Assembly (NCBI GenBank): GCA_029339195.1
Contig: JAPTJF010000533.1
Span: 1 to 39,600 of the forward strand
From: Micractinium sp. NFX-FRZ
Taxonomy: Eukaryota; Chlorophyta; Trebouxiophyceae; Chlorellales; Chlorellaceae
DNA length: 39,600 nt
Direction of reading: 5' to 3'
Below the pieces are notes generated by a model. That model worked only from the letters and a program-made list of their open reading frames with translations, was not told the DNA's origin and did no database searches. The position numbers and the translations under genes were made by a program. The stretch's first letter is position 1. Each line of letters starts with the position of its first letter. Below, piece after piece: positions 22,191 through 32,422 of this stretch.

Positions 22191-25100
22191 GCTTTGCTGC
22201 AGCACGTGTGAAGCAGCAGTGCATGCAGGCACCGCCCTCTCCCTCCTGCTCTATGCACTCCTACTCCTGCTGCACGCACACCCTCCCTGCCTCCCTGCCT
22301 CCCTGCCTCCCTGCCTCCCTGCGGATCCCTGGATGTCCGCCCTCCCGCCCCGTGGTCCCCACATCCCACTTGCCCTCGCTCCCACCTCCCGACACCTCCC
22401 GTTCAGGCACCCCAGCGCTTCCATACAACTAGCAGCAGCGCCGGTGTTGACCCCGCCGCCCTGTCCTCCCCCCGCATCACTAGCTGACCCTCATTCCTGC
22501 TCTCCGCTCCCTCCTCCTCTTCCCTCCCCCGCAGGCCCTCAAGCGCTTCCTCAAGGTGCAGCAGCACTTTGAGGACTTCCAGGAGGACCAGTTTGACTTC
22601 CACGGCTACTGCGTGCGCAAGCTGGTGAGGCGGGCTGGGGGGGGCAGGGGGGGCAGGTGGGTGGGGGGGAGGCAGGCAGGAAAAGTGTGCGCAAGCTGGT
22701 GAGGCAGGGTGAGGCAGGGTGGCAGGGCAGGGCAGGGGTTGCCGCGCAAGAGACGCGTGTGTGCGCATGCGGGTGAGGTGCCCAAGCCAGCCAGTGCCTT
22801 CGAATCACGTGCGCTGCTCAGCCCGTGACGCGCCCTTGTAGCGCACCATGTTTTCTTACCTCACTGGCTGGCACTGCTTGCTGCCCCTGCTGCAGACGCT
22901 GCGTGCGTATGTGGACATGCTGCGCATGGAGGACCGCCTGTACGCACACCCCACGTACCTCAAGGTGAGCTCAGCTCAAAAGCTCCTTTGATGGAAGTGC
23001 ACAGTCTGTGGCCTTAACCACACAGAGCCCGCCAGAGGCGTGCTGACGTGGCTGGGGGGAGGGCAGTCTGCCCCCGCGGCCCCGCTGCTGCCTGCCCGCC
23101 CACCTGCCTGCCTGCCTCCAACCTGCCCGTCCGCCGGGGGCATCTGCGGCGCGATCCGCACCTACCTGCCGCTGCTTCCCTGTCTGCTCTTAGGGAACAC
23201 TTTGCACTTACAGCCTGCCTGTGGCCTGACCACCGGCCCGCCTGCCTGCCTGCCTGTTTGCAGGGCATCGGCGGCGCGATCCGCACCTACCTGCAGCTGC
23301 ACGACCGCCCGGTCAGCAGGGCGCAGGCGGAGGAGGAGGCGGCGCTGGCCAAGATGAGCGCAGAGGAACAGAAGAAGTGAGTGCTTGGAGGGGCTTACCG
23401 GTTGCTATCAAGGGCGCTGCTCTGCTTGAATGCTTGGGGAGGCAGGCCAGGTGGCATGTTGCATTGGCTAGTGCGTTATGCCAGGGCTTGGGTCAGTAGT
23501 GAAGCCATGCGGGGGCCTGCACGCGCAGGCTGCATGGGCGGTGGGGGAGGGCGGCGCCGACCAACCAAAGAGCGGAAGCAGTGAGCCAGGTGGCTGCTCT
23601 GCCTGCTGCACCTCTTTGTTTGGAGCAGCGCTGTTGCCCGCATGCACTCCCCCACACACATCACTCCCGGCCCTGCCCTGTTTCACCTGCATACAACACG
23701 GCCCCCTCTTGCAATGCGTCCTGTTTCATGTATGCACAACACGCTTCCCTTTTTGTGTTGCCTCCCCCCAGGTACCGCGCCAAGAAGCGGAAGGAGGAGC
23801 AGCGGCGGGCCAAGGAGGCAGCAGAGGCGGCGGCCAAGGAGGCGGCCGAGGCGGCGGCAGCTGCAAAGAAGGCTGAGAAGGCGGGGGAGGAGAAGAAGAA
23901 GAGGTGAGGCCAGAGATGGGCGGTCTTCTTGGGTCCAGCGGGCCGGAGGATTGTGTGGGGGTGTGTGATGTGGCAATGCGGCGGGCGGAGTAGGGTGCAT
24001 CAGAAGTTTCTATCATGGGGGTGTGGGCCTGGGTTGGCTCACTCTGCATGCACCCGGGGTCTGCTTGGGGCCCTCATCCTGCCCACCTGTGGCTGGCGCT
24101 CCCTGCACAGTAACTCCCACCCTAGGATTCTGCAATAGTGAGGAGAGGCTCCACTACCTTCCGCCCATGTTGCCCCCTGCCAGGGCCTCACTTGCTTTCT
24201 CACTCCCTCTCCCTCCCCTCATCTCATGTTATAACCCCCCTCCATCCCCGTTGCTCCACGTTTCACATGCAGGGACACTGACCCCAACGGGGAGCAGCTG
24301 GCGGCGGTGGCAGACCCGCTGGCGGAGGCCGCCAAGCTGCTGCGCCGCCTGCGGGAGCACGCAGGGGAGCAGCTGGCCGTGCAGCAGCTGAGCTTCGAGG
24401 TGAGCTGGGCTGGGGGTTCAATTGGTAGCAGGCGGGGTTAGGGCAGCGGTTCAATTGATCACAGGCGTAATGAGGTCGGCAGTTCAACTGGTAGCAGGCG
24501 GAGTGAGGTCGGGGGTTCAATTGGTCATAGGCGGGGTGAGGTCAGGGGTTCAATTGGTCGCAGGCGGGGTGAGGTCGGGGGTTCAATTCATATCAGGCGG
24601 AGTGAGGTCGGGGGTTCAATTGGTCGCAGGCTGAGTGAGGGCGGGGGTTCAACTCGTGTGAGGCATAGTGAGTTCGGGCGTTCAATTCGTAACAAGCAGA
24701 GTGAGGTTGGGGGTTCGATTCGTATCAGGCGGAGTGAGGTTGAAGGTTCAATCCGTAACAGGCGCAGTGAGGTTGGGAGTTCAATTGTTCAGGCGGGGGT
24801 GGGGTTTGGCTGTTCAGGAGCTGGCTCACTCCTCTGCGCGGCCGACAAAACAAGCCCCGCTCTGACCCACCTTAACAGCCTGCCCACCGCTTATAACGTT
24901 ACTGTTCCCTCGCACCCTCCCCCTTCCCCCTCGCTCCCCCACAGGTGTACCTGCGGCAGGGCAAGCTGCTGCTGGCGGTGCAAGCAGCCAAGAAGGCGGC
25001 GCAGCTGGCGGGGGCGGCAGACCCTAGCGTGCACAGCATGGCCACCCGCCTGGCAGCAGGCGTGCTGGCGGCAGCAGCTGCACCCTCCGCAGAGCACGGC

Positions 25101-25631
25101 GGCAGCAGCAACGGCAACGGCGTGGCCGCGGCGGCGCCGGTGCCAGTGCCCACTGTGGTTCTGGAGGTGGCACGGGAGGAGGCAGCAGCGCTGCTGGGTG
25201 CTGCTGAGCTCACGCCCGCCGCCGCGGCCTCCTACCAGCAGCAGTGGGCGGCGGCGCACGCGGGCAGCAGCCTGCGTCACGCGGCGGCGGCTGCGGAGAG
25301 CGCAGCTCCCGACGCGCGCGCTGCGGCGGTGCAGCAGCTGCAGGCGGTGGGCCCCGCAGGTGCCAGCCATGCCGACTGCGTGGCAGCGCTGGAGCTTCTG
25401 TCTGAGAAGCTGGAGCTTCAAGAGGCGGCCGCCAGCTGGCGCCAGCAGTGCGCCGACGTGTTCCGCTGGTCGGCCGTGTTTGGAGGCGCTGACCGAGTGG
25501 CGGTGCCTGCCCCCTGGGAGGAGGAGGCTGGTGCCAAGCAGGGCGGCGCTACGGGCGGCCAGGAGGAGGGGGCAGGGGCGGAGGCAAACGGCCTGGCTGA
25601 GCAGACTGCCAAGCTGGCGGTCAGCAGCTGA
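16826..25631 (+). CDS. NAA15: NAA15, auxiliary subunit of NatA N-terminal acetyltransferase
   Basis: NAA15 is the TPR scaffold that binds the catalytic NAA10 and docks NatA on the ribosome, where it acetylates nascent N-termini starting with Ala, Ser, Thr, Gly, Val or Cys. Twenty exons join in phase to 958 residues: 16826-16909, 17339-17422, 17641-17744, 17988-18099, 18405-18558, 18898-18996, 19370-19776, 20032-20110, 20448-20601, 20873-20954, 21107-21164, 21387-21493, 21726-21800, 22057-22116, 22535-22624, 22896-22964, 23264-23376, 23772-23903, 24273-24399, 24945-25631. The N-terminus ([16 protein letters not shown], then [20 protein letters not shown]), [37 protein letters not shown] and [14 protein letters not shown] match the family along its length. 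Exons 17-18 encode a Lys/Arg/Glu-rich helix, usual in NAA15. The alanine-rich last exon makes it somewhat longer than the animal protein (about 866). All introns are GT-AG. Several carry copies of neighbouring exon ends. Confidence 0.95.
18156..18190. repeat. Exon echo: NAA15 exon 4 3' end
   Basis: Thirty-five nucleotides identical to 18066-18100, the last part of exon 4 with its CAG, lie 90 bp downstream inside intron 4. The GT donor after CAG is not copied (GC follows), so the copy is not a usable exon end. Confidence 0.92.
18312..18340. repeat. Exon echo: NAA15 exon 5 5' part
   Basis: A diverged copy of 18411-18439 in the preceding intron, in the same orientation, about 99 bp upstream. 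The shared text is TGCGCGACCTG followed by a GGGC..CTGGAGACG block, with about three mismatches. Confidence 0.75.
18609..18757. repeat. Exon echoes: NAA15 exon 5 3' end, two copies
   Basis: Bases 18609-18674 copy 18501-18566 at a constant offset of 108 bp with a few mismatches, including the CAG|GGTGAGCAG donor context. A second, more decayed copy lies at 18711-18757 with small gaps. The first copy keeps a perfect donor sequence, so alternative splicing is conceivable. Confidence 0.9.
19070..19100. repeat. Exon echo: NAA15 exon 6 3' end
   Basis: Copies 18972-19002 at a constant offset of 98 bp with about three differences. One of these changes the GGGTGAGT donor context to GAGTGAGT. Confidence 0.8.
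19280..19315. repeat. Exon echo: NAA15 exon 7 5' part
   Basis: A diverged copy of 19387-19422 lies in the preceding intron at an offset of about 107 bp. The longest identity is GCTGTGCTGGA, followed by the similar GGCAC.GC.GCCA blocks. Confidence 0.7.
21800..21910. repeat. G-rich imperfect repeat in NAA15 intron 13
   Basis: Repeated GGTGGG, GGCGGG and GGGTGGC blocks begin directly at the donor of intron 13. Runs of three or four G are spaced closely enough to allow G-quadruplex structure in DNA or RNA; this is inference from sequence. Confidence 0.6.
22159..22189. repeat. CTG trinucleotide repeat in NAA15 intron 14
   Basis: Ten uninterrupted CTG units in the intron, probably length-polymorphic. 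Such triplet runs are frequent across this window, in exons and introns alike. Confidence 0.9.
22281..22322. repeat. 8-bp tandem repeat (CTCCCTGC) in NAA15 intron 14
   Basis: About five perfect copies of an eight-base unit. It is pyrimidine-rich and could act as part of a long polypyrimidine tract, though it lies about 200 nt before the used acceptor. Confidence 0.85.
22687..22705. repeat. Exon echo: NAA15 exon 15 donor
   Basis: Nineteen bases identical to 22613-22631 (GTGCGCAAGCTGGTGAGGC) lie 74 bp downstream in the intron. They copy the last twelve exon bases plus the donor site. Use of the copy as a donor would extend the exon. Confidence 0.88.
23138..23169. repeat. Exon echo: NAA15 exon 17 5' end
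   Basis: Thirty-two bases match 23263-23294 with one mismatch, 125 bp upstream inside intron 16. The copy is preceded by CCGGGG rather than TTGCAG, so it lacks the acceptor. Confidence 0.92.
24409..24800. repeat. 33-bp minisatellite, about 12 copies, in NAA15 intron 19
   Basis: A unit of the form GGTTCAATTGGT..CAGGCGGAGTGAGGTCGG repeats about twelve times with drift, filling most of intron 19. Because 33 is a multiple of three, the array is open in several frames and would read as an 11-residue repeat. However, it lies between exons that join perfectly without it. Confidence 0.92.
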
Positions 25632-26510
25632 GCTGGCGCGGCCAGGCGCGCACTGCACAGCACAGTGTAGGAGCGTGCGCACACTTGATTGGTTGAATGC
25701 AATGGCACACTTGAGCATTCGTTGCTGCCTGCCACATCCGTGCAACATGGCAGTGACTGAGGTCGGATTGAGCACTAGGGCAGCTACCAGTGGGGTTGCA
25801 GGGGGGGTGCCATGACGGCTGGCAGGCTGGCCAGGCAAACATGCGAGCAGCCGGGCATTGCCATGGCCTAGCTGCCCGGCCACTTGACGTACAGCCAGGA
25901 TGGCAAGGCAGCCTGGATGCCAGGCAGGCAAGGTGGGAGTGCTTGCAATTCGGCCCCTGCACTGTGTTTCCACATCCAGTCAGCACTGTTTTGTTTGAGC
26001 TTGAGGAAGGTGGAGGCTTACAGGGTGGCATGGTGTGCAGAACACGCCAGCTTAGTAGTTGGATCGGCAAAAGTAGTAGGCCAGCGGAGACGGAAGCCGT
26101 GACCACCAGTGGATGTGGAGAGAGGACTGCTCAGTGTTGATTGGGCAGGTGAATGCTGGGTGGCAGGTGGGTCGCAAAAAGGGTGGCAGGTGAATGCTGG
26201 GTGGCAGGTGGGTCGCAAAAAGGGTGGCAATGCTGGGTGGCAATGCTGGGTGGCAGGTGGGTCACAAAAGGGGTGGCAGGTGAATGCTGGGTGGCAGGTG
26301 GGTCACAAAGGGATGGCAGGTGAATGCTGGGCGGCAGGTCGCAGCGGCATATTCAAAAACACCGTTGGTAGTGCGGATATGTGGATTGTATGTTGCTGTA
26401 CAGTTGGGACAGGAAAGGGTCCACCCACAACTTTATCCCGCAAAAAGTATTACTCATGTGCCCCTTTGGGGCTGGCCTGTGCTGGGACGCCGATAAGGGG
26501 CGGCACAACG
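25632..26510. other. Spacer after NAA15
   Basis: The 3' UTR of NAA15 and the end of the convergent ankyrin-EEP gene lie here. It contains GGCAGG-rich sequence around 25790-25940 and the 41-bp minisatellite. I see no gene. Confidence 0.55.
26146..26341. repeat. 41-bp minisatellite, about 4.5 copies
   Basis: The unit CAGGTGAATGCTGGGTGGCAGG plus a GGGTCGCAAAAAGG half recurs with starts near 26146, 26187, 26277 and 26317. One copy carries an extra internal duplication of a 13-bp piece (CAATGCTGGGTGG). Confidence 0.9.
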
Positions 26511-26511
26511 C

Positions 26512-26651
26512 TCAACGGGTGTGGCGGCCGGGGGTATTCAACATGCAAATCAGTGAAAGGTTGTAATCCCAGCAACCAAGGCTGGGAGAGGGGCAGCCCA
26601 AAAAACAGCATGCGCCGCCGACAGGCTCCCGTTTTCTAGTGCAGCCAGCTG

Positions 26652-26682
<31 letters not shown>

Positions 26683-26813
26683 CCCCGCAGCCGCAGCTGG
26701 AGGCGCTCCCTCCTGGTTGCTGCCGCCAGCGGCAGCGCTGCTGCTGGGCGCTGCCGCCGCCACGCCAGCAGCCACACCGTCGCCGCGGCTGTGCTGCTGG
26801 CGCCAGGTTATGT
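26512..26813 (-). CDS. Candidate terminal exon of the ankyrin-EEP gene
   Basis: After the donor at 27325 the model needs one more exon in phase 0. One candidate begins after a CGCCAG acceptor near 26800 and reads through an Ala/Ser stretch, a run of ten glutamines and a short Cys-containing tail to a stop at 26512. Another candidate begins after CTGCAG near 26890 and ends at 26813. I cannot choose between them from sequence. Alternatively, translation simply continues from 27325 into the intron and stops at 27232. Confidence 0.3.
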
Positions 26814-27324
26814 TATAAAGTGAGCGCCAGGCTATGTTGACGGGCCAACCTGCGCTGGCTCCAGGCGCAGCAGGAGTTGCAGCGCATCCGCTGCAGCGAC
26901 AGGAAAGTGGGCAAAAGATGCTGGTCACTCCCTTGCTGCCGTGCCCCGCCTGCTCTGCCGCGCTGTTCCTGTGGGTTGTAGGTGGGTGCAGCGTGGGAGA
27001 CCGAGGGGCAGGAGTTCAATTTGCAGGCAACCGGCAGAACCTGTCACTCCACTGTCCCAAAGCACTGCCAATGCAGCCCACCTGCGGCCCGCCACTCTTC
27101 AGCGGAGAGGCTTAGCGAGATTTGTGCAGCTCCTTTGCGCGCGTCTGCAGAGGGGTGCGCAGGGAGACGGGGCAGCTGAGCAACAGAGCCGGCACACAGA
27201 TACCGCGCATTGATTCTGGGGCAACCCTCCGTCAACTCCAGTTAGCTGCACACACACGGGTCGTCCCAGCAAAAGCACACGCTGCTCTGCGCGGGGGGCC
27301 TCCCAGGCAAGGCAAAGAGCTCAC

Positions 27325-30300
27325 CGGTGCCTGCAGCGGGGTGGATGGAGTGGGCTGCGGCTGGCTGATGATGTCCGGAGGCTGCTCTGCGGGTGCCGCC
27401 GCACCACCGCTGGCTTTTGCATCCTGGCACCACGCCACGAGGGCCGCCGCCCGTGGCAGCCAGGTGCTGCCGATGCTGCCCTGCTCCACGCTGCGCTGCA
27501 GCTCAGCGCGCGCACGCCGCGGCGTCGCCAGCATGCGCTGATACTGCCGAGCACCAGCGCGGGTCTGCCGTGCCTGCAGCACGGCCACCAGGCCGCCACC
27601 TGCTGGGGCCCACTGGGAGGTCTGGTCCACTCCGGAGATGTAAAACGGGTCCACCAATATGACAGAGGCACCGCCATCGGCCGGGTCAAAGCAGTACTCT
27701 GCGCCGACCACAGTGTGCTCACTGTCACCCGCCTGCTGGTCCATAACAATCCACCGCGTGCGCACGCTGGCCACCTGCGGTCGCCAGCACACAGATGACA
27801 TGGGGTGCAAGTTGGTAGGAAGTTGACTCAGCCAGGCTGCGGTGCGCCAGGCCAGCTGCGCTGCCATACATGCACGACCTGCCACAGGCTGCCCCCTCAC
27901 CCGCGTGAAGCTGGTGACGCCGCTGTCAGCCAGGTGTGCCAGCAGCGTGTCTCCCGCCGCTAGCTCGCTGCCGCCCCTGCTCAGGTACTCGCTGTAGGCG
28001 CGGCCACCATACCCTGCAGCAAGCAGCCAACACTCAGTCAGCCCTCGTCCGGGGAAAGGAGGCAGGTCGAGGCAGAGCCACGGCATGCTCTGAGCATGCT
28101 GAGTATGAATGTCACGCCCGCTGGTCTCCCACTGCTGCCACCGTGATGGGCGGGCATTCATATTACTCTCCCGCAGCTGCCTCCGCCTGGGGTCGCTGCC
28201 GGCACGCACCATTGGGCTTGGACAGCGCCCAGCGCTTCTGCGGCTGCTTCCCAGCCTGCACCACCTTGCTGGCGGGGTCCACCAGCGTATATGGCATGTG
28301 CACGCCCCAGGAGGCCTCCCCACGCTGCCGTCCGGCGTCACTTCTTGAGGCCGCGCCCTGCGTTTCGAGGCACAGCCAGCAGGACGGGGACATCAATCAC
28401 TGGGCGCCGGCTTCTGCACAACTGCTATGCAGTCACACGAGTTGTCCCACTGGACTGGACAGCGGGGGGGCACGTTCATCAACCTTTTAAGAACCCCTGA
28501 GCCACTTGATTCTCACCTTGGCGGGGGAAGGGGTGTTGTCGTCGCTCGAGTCGCTGTCCCCAACCTGCTGGGAAGGGATAACCAAGTATGACGGTCCTTC
28601 ATTTGAGGACTGTTATGATAAGCCGGCATTCAGTAAGGCAGCCAAACTACGCATGCCAAGCTGCTCTAAAACAGCACAGTTGGGGCGCACCCTGCCACAC
28701 CAACATGCATGTCCCCCCTACCGTGACACGCCGACCCGCTTCCAGTGGCGGCGGCGTGGACATATGGGGGCCTCTCACGTCGGCAGCTGCTGCTGCGCCT
28801 GGCGTGTTGGCACGCGGGGTCAGGGGCACCACATGGTTTGCCGGCACTGCAGGGCCTGCATGATCCGGTTTAGCGGGCAGGGGGACGAGAGTTGTGAGGG
28901 GTTGCCAGTGCAGGAACCCACCAGCTGCCATGCAAAGCAGGGCACACACGCACACACACACACACGCCTGCAGCCAGACCTCCAATACACCATGCGACGC
29001 ACCTGCAGGCGGTGCCGCACGGGGCGCTGGTGGCCCCAGGGACAGGCAGAAGGAGGCGGTCTGCGGGGCGTGGTCGAATCCGGCAAAGGCGTGCACGCAG
29101 CACGACTTCACCCCAGTGAGGGTGAGGGTCAAGGGCTTGATGGCGCCCTTGGGAGCAGCCAGGTTGAAGGTGCAGATGAAGTCGATCACTCTGCCCGCAC
29201 TGCGTTCCTCCGGCTTCGTGATCGCATCCCGAATCAGCCGTGCAACCTCTCTCCATGCATGGGCGGCCTGCACTGCAGGGTGCCTGCCCACCGCTTCGGC
29301 CTGCTGGTGTGTGGCCTCTGCCGCCCGGGCTGCCGCGCAGGCGGCGGCATACTGTGCCTCTGCCGCATGCCAGTCGCTTTGCTCCGGCATGTGGATGTCA
29401 AAGTGGATGGAGGCCAACCGCATGGCTGCCTCTAGCGGCAGGCCCACAGGCGGCGCCCGCTGCCCCAGGTCGGACAGGGCGTAGTTGAAGTCGCCGCAGA
29501 GCAGCAGAGGCGTGCCCTCCTGCAGGTTGAAGAGGAGGGCAAGGAAAGGCCGGTTCATGCATGTCCATGATGCATGCCACGCACATGATGAGGGCAACGC
29601 ACTTGCACTGCGCTGCCACAGCTACGCGACAGTGCGGGAGGCGAGCAGGCACCTGCAACAGCATGGAGGCCGGCTGACACACCTGCTCGACCAGCTGCGC
29701 GCAGCGTGCCAGCAGGTGGCCTGTGAGGGAAGCCCCGGCGCCTTCATTCGGCCCATGCCAGTTGAGGGCATAGCACTGGAGGGCTGGGTCGGAGCGCGCG
29801 GTGAGGCGAAGCAGAAGGTAGCGCACCGGGCGCCACTGCTTGTCCGGGCTCACGCGCTGCAAGCGGGTGTCAGGCTCTAGATCGGTGATGCCCAAATCCT
29901 CAAACTTGATAGGCTCATCCGCCAGGAACTTGTCACTCCGGTAGATGATGGTGTTGTGCTTGCTGCCCGTCTCCCACTGCTCTGACATCGCCCAATCGCC
30001 CGCCGCTTCATCCACAAGCACCTTCTGCACCAGTGTCCTGCCAAAGATTTTCCAGCTGCACTCCTGCAGGCAAATGATGTCTGGCTGCTCTTTGCCGATC
30101 AATTGCCGCAGCGCCGCAATTGCATCGGCAGCGTGCCCGCCCCTGCGGCCGACGTTGAAGTTGAGCACTTTCAGGTTGAAAAACTGCAGGGGGGGCGGTT
30201 GTTGGTGGGGGTGGGGTGGGGGTGGGCGGGGGGGCAGGTCGGGGGTGCGTCGGACCGTCAGATGACCAGACGCAGAGAGTGCCAGTTGCCAGCAGGACCT

Positions 30301-32422
30301 TAGAGCCCCACCATGACAGCATGAGATGCAGCAGCAGCAAGCAGCAGCAGCGCATAGCAGCCCACAGCAGCTGCAGCAGCCAGCAGCAGCAGCACCAACG
30401 AGAGCAGCGGCATGCACACGGACATGCCCAGCTCTGCACGTCCCCAACGCACCTCACTGAACGCTGCTCCGTTGTTGGCCTGCATGCAGGCGTGCAGTGC
30501 AGGGAGGCACGTGGGCGCATGGTCATGTGGGCAGTACAGAGAGGCTAGTGTACGCAAACAGCAGGCGAGGTGCGCAGGCATGCGGAACCGTTGCCTTCAT
30601 GCTCCCCAAGCATGCACCCCCCAATGCCAACCCACCTCTGTCTCCGTGGCCGTATCCTGTGCCGCCGCTGCCTCCTCGGTTGGGCAAGGGTTCACAGCTG
30701 ACAGGGCTTCTAGGACAGCCGCCCTGGCCGTTGTGTTGAGCGCTGCCCACGCATGCGGCGCCTTGCCGGCACTGTCCACGGCGCTGGCACTGGCGCCGGC
30801 AGCCACCAGGGCACGGATGGCCGCCATTGCCGCGCCGGCGCCCGTGTTCAGCGCCGCCCAGTGCATGGCCGTGCCACCCTGGTTGTCTGCTGCGCTGACA
30901 TCAGCCCCAGCCGCCAGCAGCTCCTGCAGCAGCCGTGTGGCTGCCGCCTGGCACCCGTTCCGCGCTGCCCACATCAGGGGCTGGGCGCCCCCGTTGTCGC
31001 GGGCATGCAAGTCGGCGCCGCCCGCCAGCAGGCACCTCGCTGCCCGCGCACCTGCCCCTAGCCTGCTGCGATTGGCGGCCGCGCAGTGCAGCGGCGTGGC
31101 ACCGGTGACGTTCATTGCCTGGGTATCTGCGCCCGCGTCAAGCAGCGCTTGGGTGGCCGCTTCTGCCACCTCTGGCTGGCTGTTCCTGGCCGCCTGGTGC
31201 AGAGGTGTTTCGCCCAGGCCATCCCTGGCGCTGACGTCTGCCCCCGCTGCCACCAGCGCCCGAATGGCGGCCCGCGCTGCATCCGGGTGCCCTCCATCTG
31301 CCGCCCAGTGCAGCGGGCGTGCCGCCGTCTGGCCCTCAGCACTGCTGGCTGCCTCAGCGGAAGGGTCGGCACCTGCCGCCACCAGCGCCCGAATGGCTGC
31401 CTCAGCCGCATCTGGGCTGGTGTTGTAGGCTGCCCAGTGCACCGGCGTGCCGCCCCATAGTGAGTCGGTGCTGCCAAGGTCTGCATGCCGCACCAGGGCG
31501 TTGACCGCTGCCTCTGCTGCTGCGGGGTGCGGGTTCCTGGCAGCCCAGTGCAGAGCGGTGCCGCCGAGGGTGCCGTCCCGGGCATGGATGTCAGCGCCCG
31601 CCTCAAGCAGCGCTGCAATGGCTGCCGCTGCCACCGCTGCATCCGGATGAGACGCTGCCCAGTGCAGCGGCAGCCCGCCGCTCAGCCGCTCGTCACCAAG
31701 CCGCCAGTCCAGGTCGGGGCTTGCTGACGCTGCAGCACCCAGGTTTGCGCCCTTTGTGGCCAGCGCGCTGATCGCTGCCGCCGCGCCAGCTGGGCTAGGG
31801 TTGTGGTATGCTGCCCAGTGCAGCGGGGTGCTGCCGTCTTCAGCTGGAGCGCTGGCATCTGCCCCATGCTCCAGAAGCTTGGTGATTGCCACCACCGCTG
31901 CCTCTGGCGCCCGGTTCTTACCAGCCGCGTAATGCAGCGGCTGGGCCCCATGCCGGTCGCGCACGTCCGGGCTGGCTGTTCCTGTTGCCAGGAGGAGGTC
32001 GAGCACAGCCGCTGCTGCTGCCGGGTTGTGGTTTGCTGCTGCGCAGTGGAGGGGCGTGGCGAGCATGGAGTCGCGCGTGCCGACGTCTGCGTGTCTGGCC
32101 AGCAGCTGCCTCACCGCCGCCTCTGCCACTGCTGGGTGAGTGTTTGCTGCCGCCAGGTGCAGAGGCGCGGCGCCCATCTCCCCAACCTCATTGATGTCTG
32201 ACCCGGCCTCCAGAGCGGCGTCGATAGCCGCCAGACACCCCTTCCGGTCGCACATAGATGCTGCTTGGTGGAGAGTGACCTGCAAGTGCGGGGTACCCCT
32301 TGCAAAATTGTGATTACGATAACCTTGAATGGCGGGCAGCCGGAGGTTGAACGGTAGCCGACAGCAAGCCTGATTCCACTACTCGCGGGCATGAGTTCAC
32401 CCTAGGCACACACCTGAACCAT
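27325..32422 (-). CDS. Ankyrin-repeat protein fused to an endonuclease/exonuclease/phosphatase domain
   Basis: Exons joined in phase: 32422-32414 (ATG, tentative), 32279-30636, 30479-30453, 30183-29653, 29519-29003, 28855-28722, 28567-28517, 28357-28210, 28013-27901, 27774-27325. That gives about 1208 residues, and the last exon is unresolved. Residues 4-551 form about 14 ankyrin repeats of 36-50 residues (TPLHWAA...AIRALVAAGAD). Residues 561-900 are an EEP domain, the fold of Mg-dependent nucleases and phosphoesterases: LNFN (568-570), CLQE with Glu601, NWH (701-703), GDFN (746-749), VID (Asp850) and FDH (886-887, usually SDH). The main catalytic positions are present. A long Ala-rich helical insertion splits the domain near 785-830. 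The rest, including a WGVHMPYTLVDP segment and VGAEYCFDP...ILVDPFYISG, I do not recognise. An alternative start is the ATG at 32255. Substrate is unknown; ankyrin repeats usually bind proteins. Confidence 0.75.
28942..28966. repeat. CA dinucleotide repeat in an intron
   Basis: About ten CA/CG units in the intron between the EEP exons of the ankyrin-EEP gene, probably polymorphic in length. Confidence 0.85.

Noticed and set aside
24420..24800. tRNA genes suggested by GGTTCAATT/GGTTCGATT motifs
   Set aside because: The motif recurs every 33 bp as part of a minisatellite, with no acceptor stem, anticodon arm or A-box at tRNA spacing.
24409..24800. CRISPR-like array from regular repeats
   Set aside because: Units abut with no unique spacers, copies drift, and the array lies inside a eukaryotic intron.
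28990..30190. EEP domain as another LINE endonuclease
   Set aside because: Its exons join in phase with the ankyrin exon and with further downstream exons, the motifs fit cellular EEP enzymes, and there is no linker or reverse transcriptase after it.
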